From Dryocola sp032051265 (GTDB lineage: Bacteria > Pseudomonadota > Gammaproteobacteria > Enterobacterales > Enterobacteriaceae), in the NCBI GenBank assembly GCA_032051265.1, contig DAMBYU010000005.1, positions 124,001-188,000 of the forward strand: a DNA stretch of 64,000 bases, read 5' to 3'. Shown piece by piece: positions 45,119-52,251 of the stretch (the first letter of the stretch is position 1; each line of letters opens with the position of its first letter). A model generated the notes under the pieces. That model did no database searches and had not been told where the DNA came from. It was given only the letters and a program-made list of their open reading frames with translations. The position numbers and the translations under genes were made by a program.

Positions 45119-47235
45119 ACTGCGCTGTCCTCGTTGGCGTTATCCATACGGCGGGCCGCTTCCTGGCGTCGACGACGATTTTCACGGCGTGATTTCCAGG
45201 TCAGCCAGAAGAGGTCGAACACGCTGCGGATGATGGTCAACAACGAGCGGAACGGGTTGTCCTGTGGTTTTGGTGGATGGATCCACGCATCGGCACGGGC
45301 CAGCACCACGCGCACCAGCTCGCGGCGACGGTCGAGCGGGATCTCATCAAACATCAGGCGGATAGATTTGTCGTCGTTGGCGATAACTTTGACCGGAATG
45401 CAGATCGCGCCGGACTGCAACTGCAGCTCAACTTCTTCGATTTCATCGTTCAGGTGGCGCTCGTCCACCACCGCGATGCGGCAGCCGCCCATCGACAAAT
45501 CAAGCGTATGGCTGCGCGAGGAGATGCCGCTGGCGTAGTGAATAACGACCGGTACGCTAACGTCGATACGAATGGTTTTGCGCGTCTGACGGGTTTCGCG
45601 TGCCACGGCAATTGCCGCCAGCAGGAAAATCAGGCTGTATACGCCCCAGCCCACGTTCAGGGCGATAACCCGCGGGTCAACGCCGAAATAGTCATGGGCG
45701 CAGGCGCGGACAATCCCGGCAATCACCCCGGCGGCAAGCAGCACCGCGATGACGATATGCGGGCGCACAATGCTGAAATCGAAATAGCCCACGTCCAGCA
45801 AAGCGCCTTTATCCGTTACGTTAAACTTGCCGCGCTTCGGGAAAATAAGCGTAATAAGGGTCGGCAGGATCAGATGGAACGCCAGCACCAGATCGTAGAT
45901 TTCACCCCAGAAGCTGTAGCGGAATCGCCCGTTTAGCCGCGAATTCAGGTAAATACACAAGAACAGGTGCGGCAGCATATAGGCGAATATCAGACTCGCC
46001 GACGAATGGATAATATTCAGGTTAAACAGCAGATAGGCCAGCGGCGCCGTAAGAAACGCCACGCGCGGCAAAGCAAACTGGAAAGAGAGCATGGCGTTGA
46101 GATAGCACAGACGCTGCTGCCATTTCAGGCCGCGGCCGAATAGCGGGTTATCCAGACGCATAATTTGCGTCATACCGCGCGCCCAGCGGGTACGCTGAAT
46201 CACATGCAGCACCAGGCGTTCGGTGGCAAGGCCTGCCGCCAGAGGGATATCCAGATAAGCGGATTTCCAGCCCAGCCGCTGCATTTTCAGCGCGGTATGG
46301 GCATCTTCAGTCACGGTTTCAACGGCAAAGCCGCCGATCTCTTCCAGCGCGCTGCGACGGATAACGGCGCAGGAGCCGCAGAAGAAAGTCGCGTTCCAGT
46401 TGTCATTACCGCGCTGAATTTGTCCGTAGAAAAGCTGGCCTTCATTGGGAATATTGCGTCCGACAGAGAGGTTGCGCTCAAACGGATCCGGCGAATAAAA
46501 ATAGTGCGGCGTCTGCATTAATGCCAGCTTTGGATCAACCAGGAACGCGCCGACGGTTGCCTGCAGGAAGATACGTGTCGCCACATGGTCGCAGTCGAAC
46601 ACGCAAATAAGCTCACCTTTGGTTAGCTTCATGGCATGGTTAAGGTTACCCGCCTTGGCGTGGGAGTGTTCGTTACGCGTGATATAACCCACACCCACCT
46701 TTGCGGCAAATACCGCAAATTCACTGCGTTTACCGTCATCCAGAAGATAAATTCTGAGTTTATCGGCAGGATAATCAAGGCACTGGGCAGCCAGTACGGT
46801 ATCGCGCACCACTTCCAGGCTTTCGTTGTATGTTGGAATATAAACATCAACGGTTGGCCATTTAGAGGTGTCATCCGGCAGCGGCACAATCGTACGCTTA
46901 AGCGGGAAGAGGTTTTGCAGATAGCTCAACATTATAATTATCCAAATGTAGAGTTCTGCTAAAAATAACCCGACTCCGAGTATGGCTTCTATTTCGGAAT
47001 TAAAGTGCAGCGTTTGCGTTGCGCGAAAATAGATATAGCGCGTGGACATTAAAACTGCCACCACCATCATAACAACGGAAATGCTGTGCTTCTTGCTAAA
47101 GCCTGCCAGCAACAACACGCCAAGGGTGATTAAACCAAAAATATACTGCTTTTGGCTGTCCATAGGCGTAATAACGATCAGTACCGCTATTGGCGCTAAC
47201 ACCAATAGTAGTAAACAAAAAAGGGCCTTTTTCAT
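45115..47235 (-). CDS. bcsA: Cellulose synthase catalytic subunit BcsA
   Basis: A 706-residue GT2 glycosyltransferase that polymerises UDP-glucose into cellulose and moves it through its own channel. N-terminal helices lie at about 3-24, 31-45 and 50-67. Catalytic motifs: DDG (166-168), DCD (214-216), TED (309-311) and QRTRW (347-351). A C-terminal PilZ domain with RQTRKTIR and DLSMGG binds cyclic di-GMP and releases autoinhibition. Length is shorter than E. coli BcsA (872) because the long N-terminal extension is missing, as in other type I enzymes. Confidence 0.96.
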   Translation of the reverse strand: MKKALFCLLLLVLAPIAVLIVITPMDSQKQYIFGLITLGVLLLAGFSKKHSISVVMMVVAVLMSTRYIYFRATQTLHFNSEIEAILGVGLFLAELYIWIIIMLSYLQNLFPLKRTIVPLPDDTSKWPTVDVYIPTYNESLEVVRDTVLAAQCLDYPADKLRIYLLDDGKRSEFAVFAAKVGVGYITRNEHSHAKAGNLNHAMKLTKGELICVFDCDHVATRIFLQATVGAFLVDPKLALMQTPHYFYSPDPFERNLSVGRNIPNEGQLFYGQIQRGNDNWNATFFCGSCAVIRRSALEEIGGFAVETVTEDAHTALKMQRLGWKSAYLDIPLAAGLATERLVLHVIQRTRWARGMTQIMRLDNPLFGRGLKWQQRLCYLNAMLSFQFALPRVAFLTAPLAYLLFNLNIIHSSASLIFAYMLPHLFLCIYLNSRLNGRFRYSFWGEIYDLVLAFHLILPTLITLIFPKRGKFNVTDKGALLDVGYFDFSIVRPHIVIAVLLAAGVIAGIVRACAHDYFGVDPRVIALNVGWGVYSLIFLLAAIAVARETRQTRKTIRIDVSVPVVIHYASGISSRSHTLDLSMGGCRIAVVDERHLNDEIEEVELQLQSGAICIPVKVIANDDKSIRLMFDEIPLDRRRELVRVVLARADAWIHPPKPQDNPFRSLLTIIRSVFDLFWLTWKSRRENRRRRQEAARRMDNANEDSAV

Positions 47236-47254
47236 AGGGCTTCCTGAAGTGGGA

Positions 47255-48061
47255 TCAGAAATTAGAACTTCTCAGACCGGCGTGTACTGCACCGTCACCA
47301 ATTTTTATTCCCAGAATGCCTGCCAGGCGTTTGCTCACCAGTTCAATATCAAAAGCGGCAGCTGACGCCGCGCTAAAATCAAATATTGACTGCTGCGAGG
47401 CATTGGCTTCAGCGACGCTTTCATCCCGGTTAATAATGCCAAGCAGGCGATCGCCGAGACGCTGCTGCATAAAAGCAGTGACGTCACGACTGATATGGCG
47501 GCGGCTATCGCTTTGGTTTAACAGGAAATAATATCCAGCCTTGTGGTTTAGCGGCTCGCCGCCCGTCAGCCGGTGGCTTTCGATATGCGGCAGAAGCGAC
47601 AGCGAGGCGGTATCCGCAAGCAGGGTTACCAGATGCAGATCGGCCAGCCGGGACATCGCCTTCAGCGCGGGATTAGGCCCTGGCGGGAAGTCAGCCAGAA
47701 TCACCAGGCCGGGATAATTAAGCAGGGCGCTTAATCCGCGCGTCAGGAAGTGGCTATCGTTAGTAAGTCGCTGTTCGAAATCAAGACGTTGATCTTCAGT
47801 GACGTCGCCATAGGGCAGCACGAACATATTGCTGCCCGCGGTGAGCACGGACTGGCTCCAGTCGGCAGATTCGCTGGCGCGGGCGACAAAGCCGCGTCCA
47901 TCTGACAGCGGCACGCCAAAGTGCAGCCGCAGCGCGTTTTGTACGTCAAAATCAATGACCAGCACTTTGCTGCCGGAACGTGCCAGGGCGTACGCAAGAT
48001 TGGCGGTGATCGTCGTTTTTCCAACCCCACCTTTTGGCGAGCAAATACAAACTAACGGCAT
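47255..48061 (-). CDS. bcsQ: MinD-like ATPase BcsQ
   Basis: A 268-residue SIMIBI-class ATPase. The deviant Walker A motif is KGGVGKTTITANLAYAL (about residues 10-26), with switch/Walker B segments VLVIDFDVQN and VILADFPPGPN. In E. coli BcsQ works with BcsR and BcsE to place and assemble the synthase at the inner membrane. Here neither bcsR nor bcsE is present at the locus. Its start overlaps the end of bcsO by ten bases. Confidence 0.92.
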   Translation of the reverse strand: MPLVCICSPKGGVGKTTITANLAYALARSGSKVLVIDFDVQNALRLHFGVPLSDGRGFVARASESADWSQSVLTAGSNMFVLPYGDVTEDQRLDFEQRLTNDSHFLTRGLSALLNYPGLVILADFPPGPNPALKAMSRLADLHLVTLLADTASLSLLPHIESHRLTGGEPLNHKAGYYFLLNQSDSRRHISRDVTAFMQQRLGDRLLGIINRDESVAEANASQQSIFDFSAASAAAFDIELVSKRLAGILGIKIGDGAVHAGLRSSNF

Positions 48062-48594
48062 GAAGCGATCATCTCCAACAGCGGTTGTAATGGGAGGTCT
48101 TTGGCAGGATGGTTTGCCGTCGTGGATCCTTTGGCCGCGAACAACTGCTCGAAACGCACGGGTTCAGCTTTTGTCGGCGCAGCTAATGGCTTCGCGGGTT
48201 CAGGGGCTGGAGCAGGCGCAGCAGGGGCAGGAGCAAGCTGTTCAAACAGAGAAACCGCTGCGGTTTTCTCCTGTGCAAGCGGCAGCTGTGCGGCTTTTTC
48301 GATGGGCGCAGCCGCAGCCAGACCGCCAGAGACAGACTGCTGCACTGCCGCTGGTTTAGCAAAAGCGGCGTCAAATTCACCGGGCTTTACAGCCTGCGGT
48401 ACAGGCACCGCGATGCTGCCGGCCTGCGCCAGTACCGAATCGTCATCTTCACCGGCGAGCTGTTTAATAATCGCCCAGTGGCTCGTATTAAGCTGCTGGG
48501 TTTGCGCCGACATATCCTTGAAACCAATGGCGCCCGTGCGTGTCTTGTCCTTGAAACGCTGCAAATCATCATAACTTTTCATTTCAATGCTCAT
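48052..48594 (-). CDS. bcsO: Cellulose biosynthesis protein BcsO (Pro/Ala-rich)
   Basis: A 180-residue protein, first in the operon. The first 75 residues form a short globular part (SYDDLQRFKDKTRTGAIGF); residues 85-150 are Ala/Pro-rich and probably disordered (APAAPAPAPEPAKPLAAP), with conserved SLFEQL and RFEQLFA patches. This fits BcsO, a poorly understood companion of type I operons in enterobacteria. Two in-frame ATG codons (48594, 48582) lack a strong ribosome site. Naming rests on operon context and composition. Confidence 0.72.
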   Translation of the reverse strand: MSIEMKSYDDLQRFKDKTRTGAIGFKDMSAQTQQLNTSHWAIIKQLAGEDDDSVLAQAGSIAVPVPQAVKPGEFDAAFAKPAAVQQSVSGGLAAAAPIEKAAQLPLAQEKTAAVSLFEQLAPAPAAPAPAPEPAKPLAAPTKAEPVRFEQLFAAKGSTTANHPAKDLPLQPLLEMIASCR

Positions 48595-48899
48595 GATTTA
48601 CAAGTAAATATTACTAATTCCACGCACGCTTTATTGCAGCCAGGCATTGCTGGAAATGAGAATTTTAACTGCGGTAGTTATATACGTACAAACGCCACGC
48701 AGCATGTTTCATTTGCGTGGCGAGATAATTACAATTTTTATTATTATTCCCGTAACGTACATGGCGGGGTGTTCGTCATATGATATCGGCAGCCTGAGCC
48801 GCATCTCCATCTTTTTTTCTTATTCAATTCTATATAAGCATAAAGTATTAGTCCGTCAAGGCAGTTGCACATAATTTATCCTTCCATAATGCAAATAAC

Positions 48900-48931
48900 C
48901 CTATTTAACGCTGCGCGCCGCGTTAAATAGG
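48900..48931. repeat. Perfect 12-bp inverted repeat upstream of bcsO
   Basis: CCTATTTAACGC (48900-48911) and GCGTTAAATAGG (48920-48931) enclose the 8-base loop TGCGCGCC. There is no T tract on either side, so an operator or cruciform is as likely as a terminator. Confidence 0.65.
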
Positions 48932-49059
48932 ACGAAAGCACAATGATTTATTTGTGAGGGAAATTAACATTTATCCTGGAAGATATATTTGTATGATTAT
49001 TTAAAAAAATATATCCGGCGGCTACGCAATATTACCGATCGGGAAAATGCAGGGACGGC

Positions 49060-49095
49060 GCTTTGAAGCGCAAAGGGATTAAGCCGAAGGGTTAA
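49060..49095 (+). pseudogene. Relic of a HicB-like gene 3' end
   Basis: These 36 bases read ALKRKGIKPKG and stop, matching the end of the HicB-like gene at 50654-50845 (ALKQKGIEPKG and stop) in 30 of 36 bases. No matching upstream part is present, so this looks like the last codons of a lost second copy. Confidence 0.5.
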
Positions 49096-49180
49096 TGCTT
49101 ACCTTCGTTGCACTTTGGTGATTGCTGTAAAAGTGGTGTAAAGTACTAAAAGGTAACACCTGTAAATACTGAGGTGATCT
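49093..49180 (+). promoter_or_regulatory. Control region of the RHH antitoxin
   Basis: GGTGT and ACACC flank AAAGTACTAAAAGGTA, and GTAAAGTACT/GTAAATACT are near-repeats, as expected for ribbon-helix-helix autoregulation. TTGCAC followed by TAAAGT 18 bases later could be the promoter. GAGGTGAT precedes the ATG. Confidence 0.4.
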
Positions 49181-49459
49181 ATGGCGACAGCAACGTCAAT
49201 CAAGCTTGATGATGAACTGAAAAGCCGCATTCAACAATTGGCCGAAAATCGTCGTCGTTCTGCGCACTGGATTATGCGCGAAGCTATTACACAGTACGTT
49301 GAACGAGAAGAACAATCAGAGAATTATCGGCAAGAAGCGATGCAGGCCTGGCAGGCATATCAGCAAAATGGCAAGCATTTGATACGTGAGGAAGCTGACG
49401 CCTGGATGGCGAAGCTTGAAGCGGGTATGGATGCGGAGCCACCGGAATGTCACGATTAA
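49181..49459 (+). CDS. Orphan RHH (CopG/RelB-type) antitoxin
   Basis: A 92-residue protein with an N-terminal ribbon-helix-helix (TATSIKLDDELKSRIQQLAE, then RRSAHWIMREAITQYV) and an acidic, Trp-containing C-terminal tail suited to toxin binding. It resembles CopG-family antitoxins that pair with RelE/ParE toxins. GAGGTGAT precedes the ATG. No toxin follows on the same strand; the next gene is the reversed, broken parE. It is therefore an orphan. Confidence 0.82.
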   Translation: MATATSIKLDDELKSRIQQLAENRRRSAHWIMREAITQYVEREEQSENYRQEAMQAWQAYQQNGKHLIREEADAWMAKLEAGMDAEPPECHD

Positions 49460-49482
49460 TATGAACCCACAGACATTAAGCT

Positions 49483-49775
49483 CTACAAATCAGAGAAATG
49501 CAGCAACGGTTCCATCTTGTGATGAAGGATCCTGATAATGAAAATATCTTCAGGATGGACGCGATAGAAAATAGCGTGCATTCGATCCTCCACCCGACAT
49601 ATCCCTTCAGCTATTTCAGGACACTCACGGCCAAGGCATGGAGATGAAACAATCGATTCAAGAATGCCTTCCATGGATTCCGTATAATCATCTGCCTGAG
49701 CCTCGCCAAAGTTGATCCACGTATAGTCATAAATTTTGGCAAAGTCCTCTTCAGCAGTTTCGAAAGCTTATACAT
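49483..49775 (-). pseudogene. parE: ParE-family toxin, frameshifted
   Basis: Reading from ATG 49775 gives MYKLSKL; the frame then shifts by one base near 49756, after which the product continues AEEDFAKIYDYTWINFGEAQ and, from 49674, MEGILESIVSSPCLGRECPE to HKMEPLLHFSDL. With one base restored (for example CTGGCT in place of CTGCT) the gene would code for 97 residues, the normal ParE length. The ATG overlaps the parD stop, the usual TA layout. Either a true loss of toxin function or a sequencing error. Confidence 0.8.
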
Positions 49776-49938
49776 TACGCTCCCGTTTTTTCTTCGCAGC
49801 AATCTCCCGCAATGAAAGAGAACTTTCACCACTTTCTTCACCAGCCAGTAATGCCCGTCTTAACGCTTCCAGTTGGGCTTCTTTTTGTTCGAGCAGACGT
49901 AGCGCCGAGCGCACCACCTCGCTGGTTTTTCCTGGCAT
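49768..49938 (-). CDS. parD: ParD-family antitoxin, N-terminally shortened
   Basis: A 56-residue ParD-like antitoxin: GKTSEVVRSALRLLEQKEAQ is the second RHH helix and the following linker, and a charged tail (AAKKKRERNV) ends it. The usual first 25 or so residues with the DNA-binding beta-strand are missing. AGGAGG lies four bases before ATG 49938, so this short form is probably the one made. A TTG nine codons upstream does not restore the domain. It overlaps parE. Confidence 0.7.
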   Translation of the reverse strand: MPGKTSEVVRSALRLLEQKEAQLEALRRALLAGEESGESSLSLREIAAKKKRERNV

Positions 49939-50009
49939 AGCGCCTCCTGTGTTTAGATAACGCAAATATACTGGAAGGGTGGCTGTACTTGCGCCACCCG
50001 CTTAAGAAA

Positions 50010-50519
50010 TCAGTGAATATCCGGTTTCGATTTCCCGCTGATCATCACAAGTCCCGCATCCGTATTTACGAAGCGAGGCGCTTTTAAATCCTCAACAAGA
50101 ACGTTTATCAGCTCAAACAGCAATCCGGTGATGTGTTCTTCCTGCTCCGCCGACTGCTGACGCTGTAGAAGCAGCAGGGACAGCGCCGTGCAGTATTCCC
50201 GCAAAGTTTCTGAATCGGTCGAAAGCGGGCAGCGATAATTATCCTTTTCTGCGATATCCACCGTCAGGTGTTCAATTAAGTGAGAGGGAAGAGGCTCGTC
50301 CAGTATCGTTTTCAGCACCTCAAGCCCGGCAAGTAAACGGCCACACAGCGCCAGGCGTTCGGTGACGCCATCATTTTCTATAAGCGCATCGGCGTGATAC
50401 TCGCAGGCATCAAGTATCTGGAAGAGATCCATCCCCAGACCAAGCGGGGTTTTTAACAGGGTGTTGATAGCGGGCTCGATTTCAGGGCGAGCGAATGTGG
50501 TACTATCAGCGTTAGCCAT
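50010..50519 (-). CDS. Unknown acidic helical protein
   Basis: A 169-residue acidic, Leu-rich protein that I do not recognise. It looks all-helical (LLKTPLGLGMDLFQILDACEY, LALCGRLLAGLEVLKTILDE, TALSLLLLQRQQSAEQEEH) with no signal peptide or membrane segment. GAGGTAA lies six bases before the ATG, a good ribosome site. It is divergent from a HicB-like RHH gene over 134 bases, which suggests a shared control region. It may be a plasmid- or phage-type small accessory gene. Confidence 0.7.
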   Translation of the reverse strand: MANADSTTFARPEIEPAINTLLKTPLGLGMDLFQILDACEYHADALIENDGVTERLALCGRLLAGLEVLKTILDEPLPSHLIEHLTVDIAEKDNYRCPLSTDSETLREYCTALSLLLLQRQQSAEQEEHITGLLFELINVLVEDLKAPRFVNTDAGLVMISGKSKPDIH

Positions 50520-50653
50520 AGCTGTTACCTCGTTTAACGGTTGTGGTCAGACGCCCCGGCAGTGTTACCGCACTCCGGGGCGTTGTTTATTACAGGCGGG
50601 CTATGATAATGTGCCCCCCTATAATGTTTATATACTGTCCAATATGGGGCCCC
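50520..50653. promoter_or_regulatory. Divergent promoter region with TATAAT and GGGGCCCC palindrome
   Basis: CTATAATG near 50620 and TATACTG near 50631 are candidate -10 boxes for the plus-strand gene. The palindrome GGGGCCCC (50646-50653) directly precedes its ATG and could hide the ribosome site or bind the RHH product. Confidence 0.4.
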
Positions 50654-50845
50654 ATGTCAATCATTAGTCGTGATAAAAAACCAAAGGGCAGCGGCAAGTC
50701 CCCACATTTCAAAATGCGTATCGACCCGGCTTTACGTGAACAGTTGGATACTGAAGCTGCGGAACAAGGAATGAGCCTCGCGAACTGGTTTAAGAATCTG
50801 GCGCGTGAGGCTTTAAAGCAGAAAGGGATCGAGCCGAAGGGGTAA
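50654..50845 (+). CDS. Small RHH (HicB/Arc-type) DNA-binding protein
   Basis: A 63-residue protein: a basic N-terminus (MSIISRDKKPKGSGKSP) and a ribbon-helix-helix core (HFKMRIDPALREQLDTEAA, then MSLANWFKNLAREALKQKG), as in HicB C-terminal and Arc-type proteins. The ATG at 50654 was chosen over upstream starts because the domain begins here, although only GGGGC precedes it. No HicA partner is present. It is divergent from the unknown acidic protein, which may be its target or partner. Confidence 0.75.
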   Translation: MSIISRDKKPKGSGKSPHFKMRIDPALREQLDTEAAEQGMSLANWFKNLAREALKQKGIEPKG

Positions 50846-50852
50846 ATATTGA

Positions 50853-50886
50853 TCCCCTCATCCCAACCTTCTCCCCCAGGAGAAGG
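50853..50886. repeat. CCCTCATCC dispersed hairpin, degenerate copy
   Basis: CCCCTCATCC is followed by CCTTCTCC (50867-50874) paired with GGAGAAGG (50879-50886) around CCCA. Only the inner stem is kept; the outer right arm is lost. It may end transcription of the RHH gene. Confidence 0.55.
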
Positions 50887-50964
50887 AGCACATCCTCTCT
50901 CACTTAAACTTTAAGCGAAATTAATGCTCCTGACGGCTATAGACCTGGCAGCAATGCCCTTATT

Positions 50965-51127
50965 CCCCGGCTTAAATCGCTCCGGTTTTTTCCCTTCAGG
51001 CAGGGTCACGTTGTCGGGAACAACGTGAGAGAGCGATCGTCGGGAACGAATCGCGAACGACCCTGCATGTTGGGGAAAAACCGGAGTTTACCGTTGAAAG
51101 CGGCGATTTATTTGCCGGGCGCCGGGG
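50965..51127. repeat. Nested palindromic element with twin CGGGA-loop hairpins
   Basis: Outer stem CTCCGGTTTTTTCCC (50980-50994) pairs with GGGGAAAAACCGGAG (51072-51086), 15 pairs counting one G-U. Inside, GCAGGGTC (51000-51007) pairs with GACCCTGC (51059-51066). Inside that are two hairpins: ACGTTGT/ACAACGT (51008-51026) and GCGATCGT/ACG-A-ATCGC (51033-51054), both with loop CGGGA. A further outer layer, CCCGGC-AAATCGC with GCGATTT-GCCGGG, extends it to about 50966-51119. It may be a structured RNA, a MITE-like element or a protein-binding palindrome. Confidence 0.7.
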
Positions 51128-51128
51128 T

Positions 51129-51158
51129 TGTCAGGGGGATGGCGTAATCCCCCTGACA
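51129..51158. terminator. Perfect 12-bp GC-rich hairpin downstream of dppF
   Basis: TGTCAGGGGGAT pairs exactly with ATCCCCCTGACA around GGCGTA. There is no T tract. It lies 86 bases beyond the dppF stop on the convergent side and may protect or end the dpp transcript. Confidence 0.55.
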
Positions 51159-51243
51159 CGTTCACCGTTAACGATAGTTACAGAGATAACCAGCCGCAAA
51201 GGTGAACGGGAAATCGCTTAAGCCTTACAGATCTCACCTCAAA

Positions 51244-52251
51244 CTAACGAATTTCCCCGTTCTCATCCTGATCGACCGCGAAACACGCCACCAGTTGACC
51301 GCCATAATCCTTAAGCTGCGGCGGGAGCTGGGTGCACGGCCCAAAACGGCGGCGGCAGCGGGCGTTGAACACACAGCCCGGAGGCGGGTTCAGCGGGCTT
51401 GGCAGCTCGCCGGTGAGCTTGATGCGTTCTCTTCGGTCGTCCGGGTTCAGACGCGGCGTTGCGGAGAGCAGCGCTTGCGTGTACGGATGACGTGGATTCG
51501 AGAAAATCTGGTCTTTGGTGCCCTTCTCTACACAGCGGCCGAGGTACATCACCATCACTTCATCAGCGATGTGCTCTACCACGGACAGGTCGTGAGAGAT
51601 GAACACGTATGACAGCCCCATTTCCTCCTGCAGATCCATCATCAGGTTCAGCACCTGCGCGCGCACGGACACGTCCAGCGCCGAGACCGGTTCGTCGGCA
51701 ATCACCACGTCCGGGTCAAGCATCAGACCACGGGCAATGGCGATACGCTGACGCTGGCCGCCGGAGAACATATGCGGATAGCGGTCGTAGTGTTCGGTTT
51801 TCAGGCCGACTTTCGCCATCATCGCCAGCGCTTTTTCACGGCGCTCGGCTTTGCTCAGGCTGCTGTTGATCTGCAGCGGCTCTTCCAGAATTTGCCCCAC
51901 TTTTTTACGCGGGTTCAGGGAGCCGTACGGGTTCTGGAAGACGATCTGAATTTTCTGGCGGCGCAGCTTTTCAGCCGTGGCGTCTGGCTTAAGCAAATCC
52001 TGACCCTGATAGTACAGCTCGCCGCCGGTCGGGATTTCGATCATCGTCAGCAGGCGGCCCAGAGTGGATTTTCCACAGCCGGATTCGCCTACGACCGCCA
52101 GCGTTTTGCCGCGTTCAAGGTTAAAGGAAACCCCGTCGAGCGCTTTCACCAGGCGCTCCTGGCCAAAAATGCCCTTCTTCACCGGGTAGTGTTTTTTCAG
52201 GTCGATGGCCTGCAACAGTGGCTGTTGGGCGGTGGCCTTATCGGTAATCAT
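51244..52251 (-). CDS. dppF: Dipeptide ABC transporter ATPase DppF
   Basis: A 335-residue ATPase of the dipeptide/heme-precursor importer. Walker A GESGCGKST, Q-loop FQNPYGSLNPRKKVG, signature FSGGQRQRIAIARGL and Walker B VVIADEP are intact. The C-terminal oligopeptide-transporter region has the Cys pattern CVFNARCRRRFGPC. ATG 52251 was chosen; it overlaps the dppD end by 14 bases. The ending DQDENGEIR resembles E. coli DppF (334 residues). Confidence 0.95.
   Translation of the reverse strand: MITDKATAQQPLLQAIDLKKHYPVKKGIFGQERLVKALDGVSFNLERGKTLAVVGESGCGKSTLGRLLTMIEIPTGGELYYQGQDLLKPDATAEKLRRQKIQIVFQNPYGSLNPRKKVGQILEEPLQINSSLSKAERREKALAMMAKVGLKTEHYDRYPHMFSGGQRQRIAIARGLMLDPDVVIADEPVSALDVSVRAQVLNLMMDLQEEMGLSYVFISHDLSVVEHIADEVMVMYLGRCVEKGTKDQIFSNPRHPYTQALLSATPRLNPDDRRERIKLTGELPSPLNPPPGCVFNARCRRRFGPCTQLPPQLKDYGGQLVACFAVDQDENGEIR

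Larger units (their letters stand above)
48595..49180 (+). other. AT-rich region upstream of bcs
   Basis: About 590 bases with no credible gene. It holds two inverted repeats: CCTATTTAACGC/GCGTTAAATAGG (48900-48931) and an AT-only GATATATTT/AAATATATC (48982-49015). It also holds the relic of a HicB-like 3' end (49060-49095) and, at the right, the control region of the RHH antitoxin. The bcsO promoter must lie here, but I cannot point to it. Confidence 0.6.
50887..51243. other. Region between the RHH gene and dppF
   Basis: About 360 bases without a gene between convergent transcripts. Most of it is taken by the nested palindrome and the hairpin annotated separately. Confidence 0.6.

Noticed and set aside
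48478..48874. Plus-strand frames in the bcs upstream region
   Set aside because: AT-rich chance frames, partly antisense to bcsO, with no ribosome site or domain.
50846..51243. CRISPR array or retron as explanation of the repeats
   Set aside because: There are no regularly spaced direct repeats, no cas genes and no reverse transcriptase nearby; the structure is purely palindromic.
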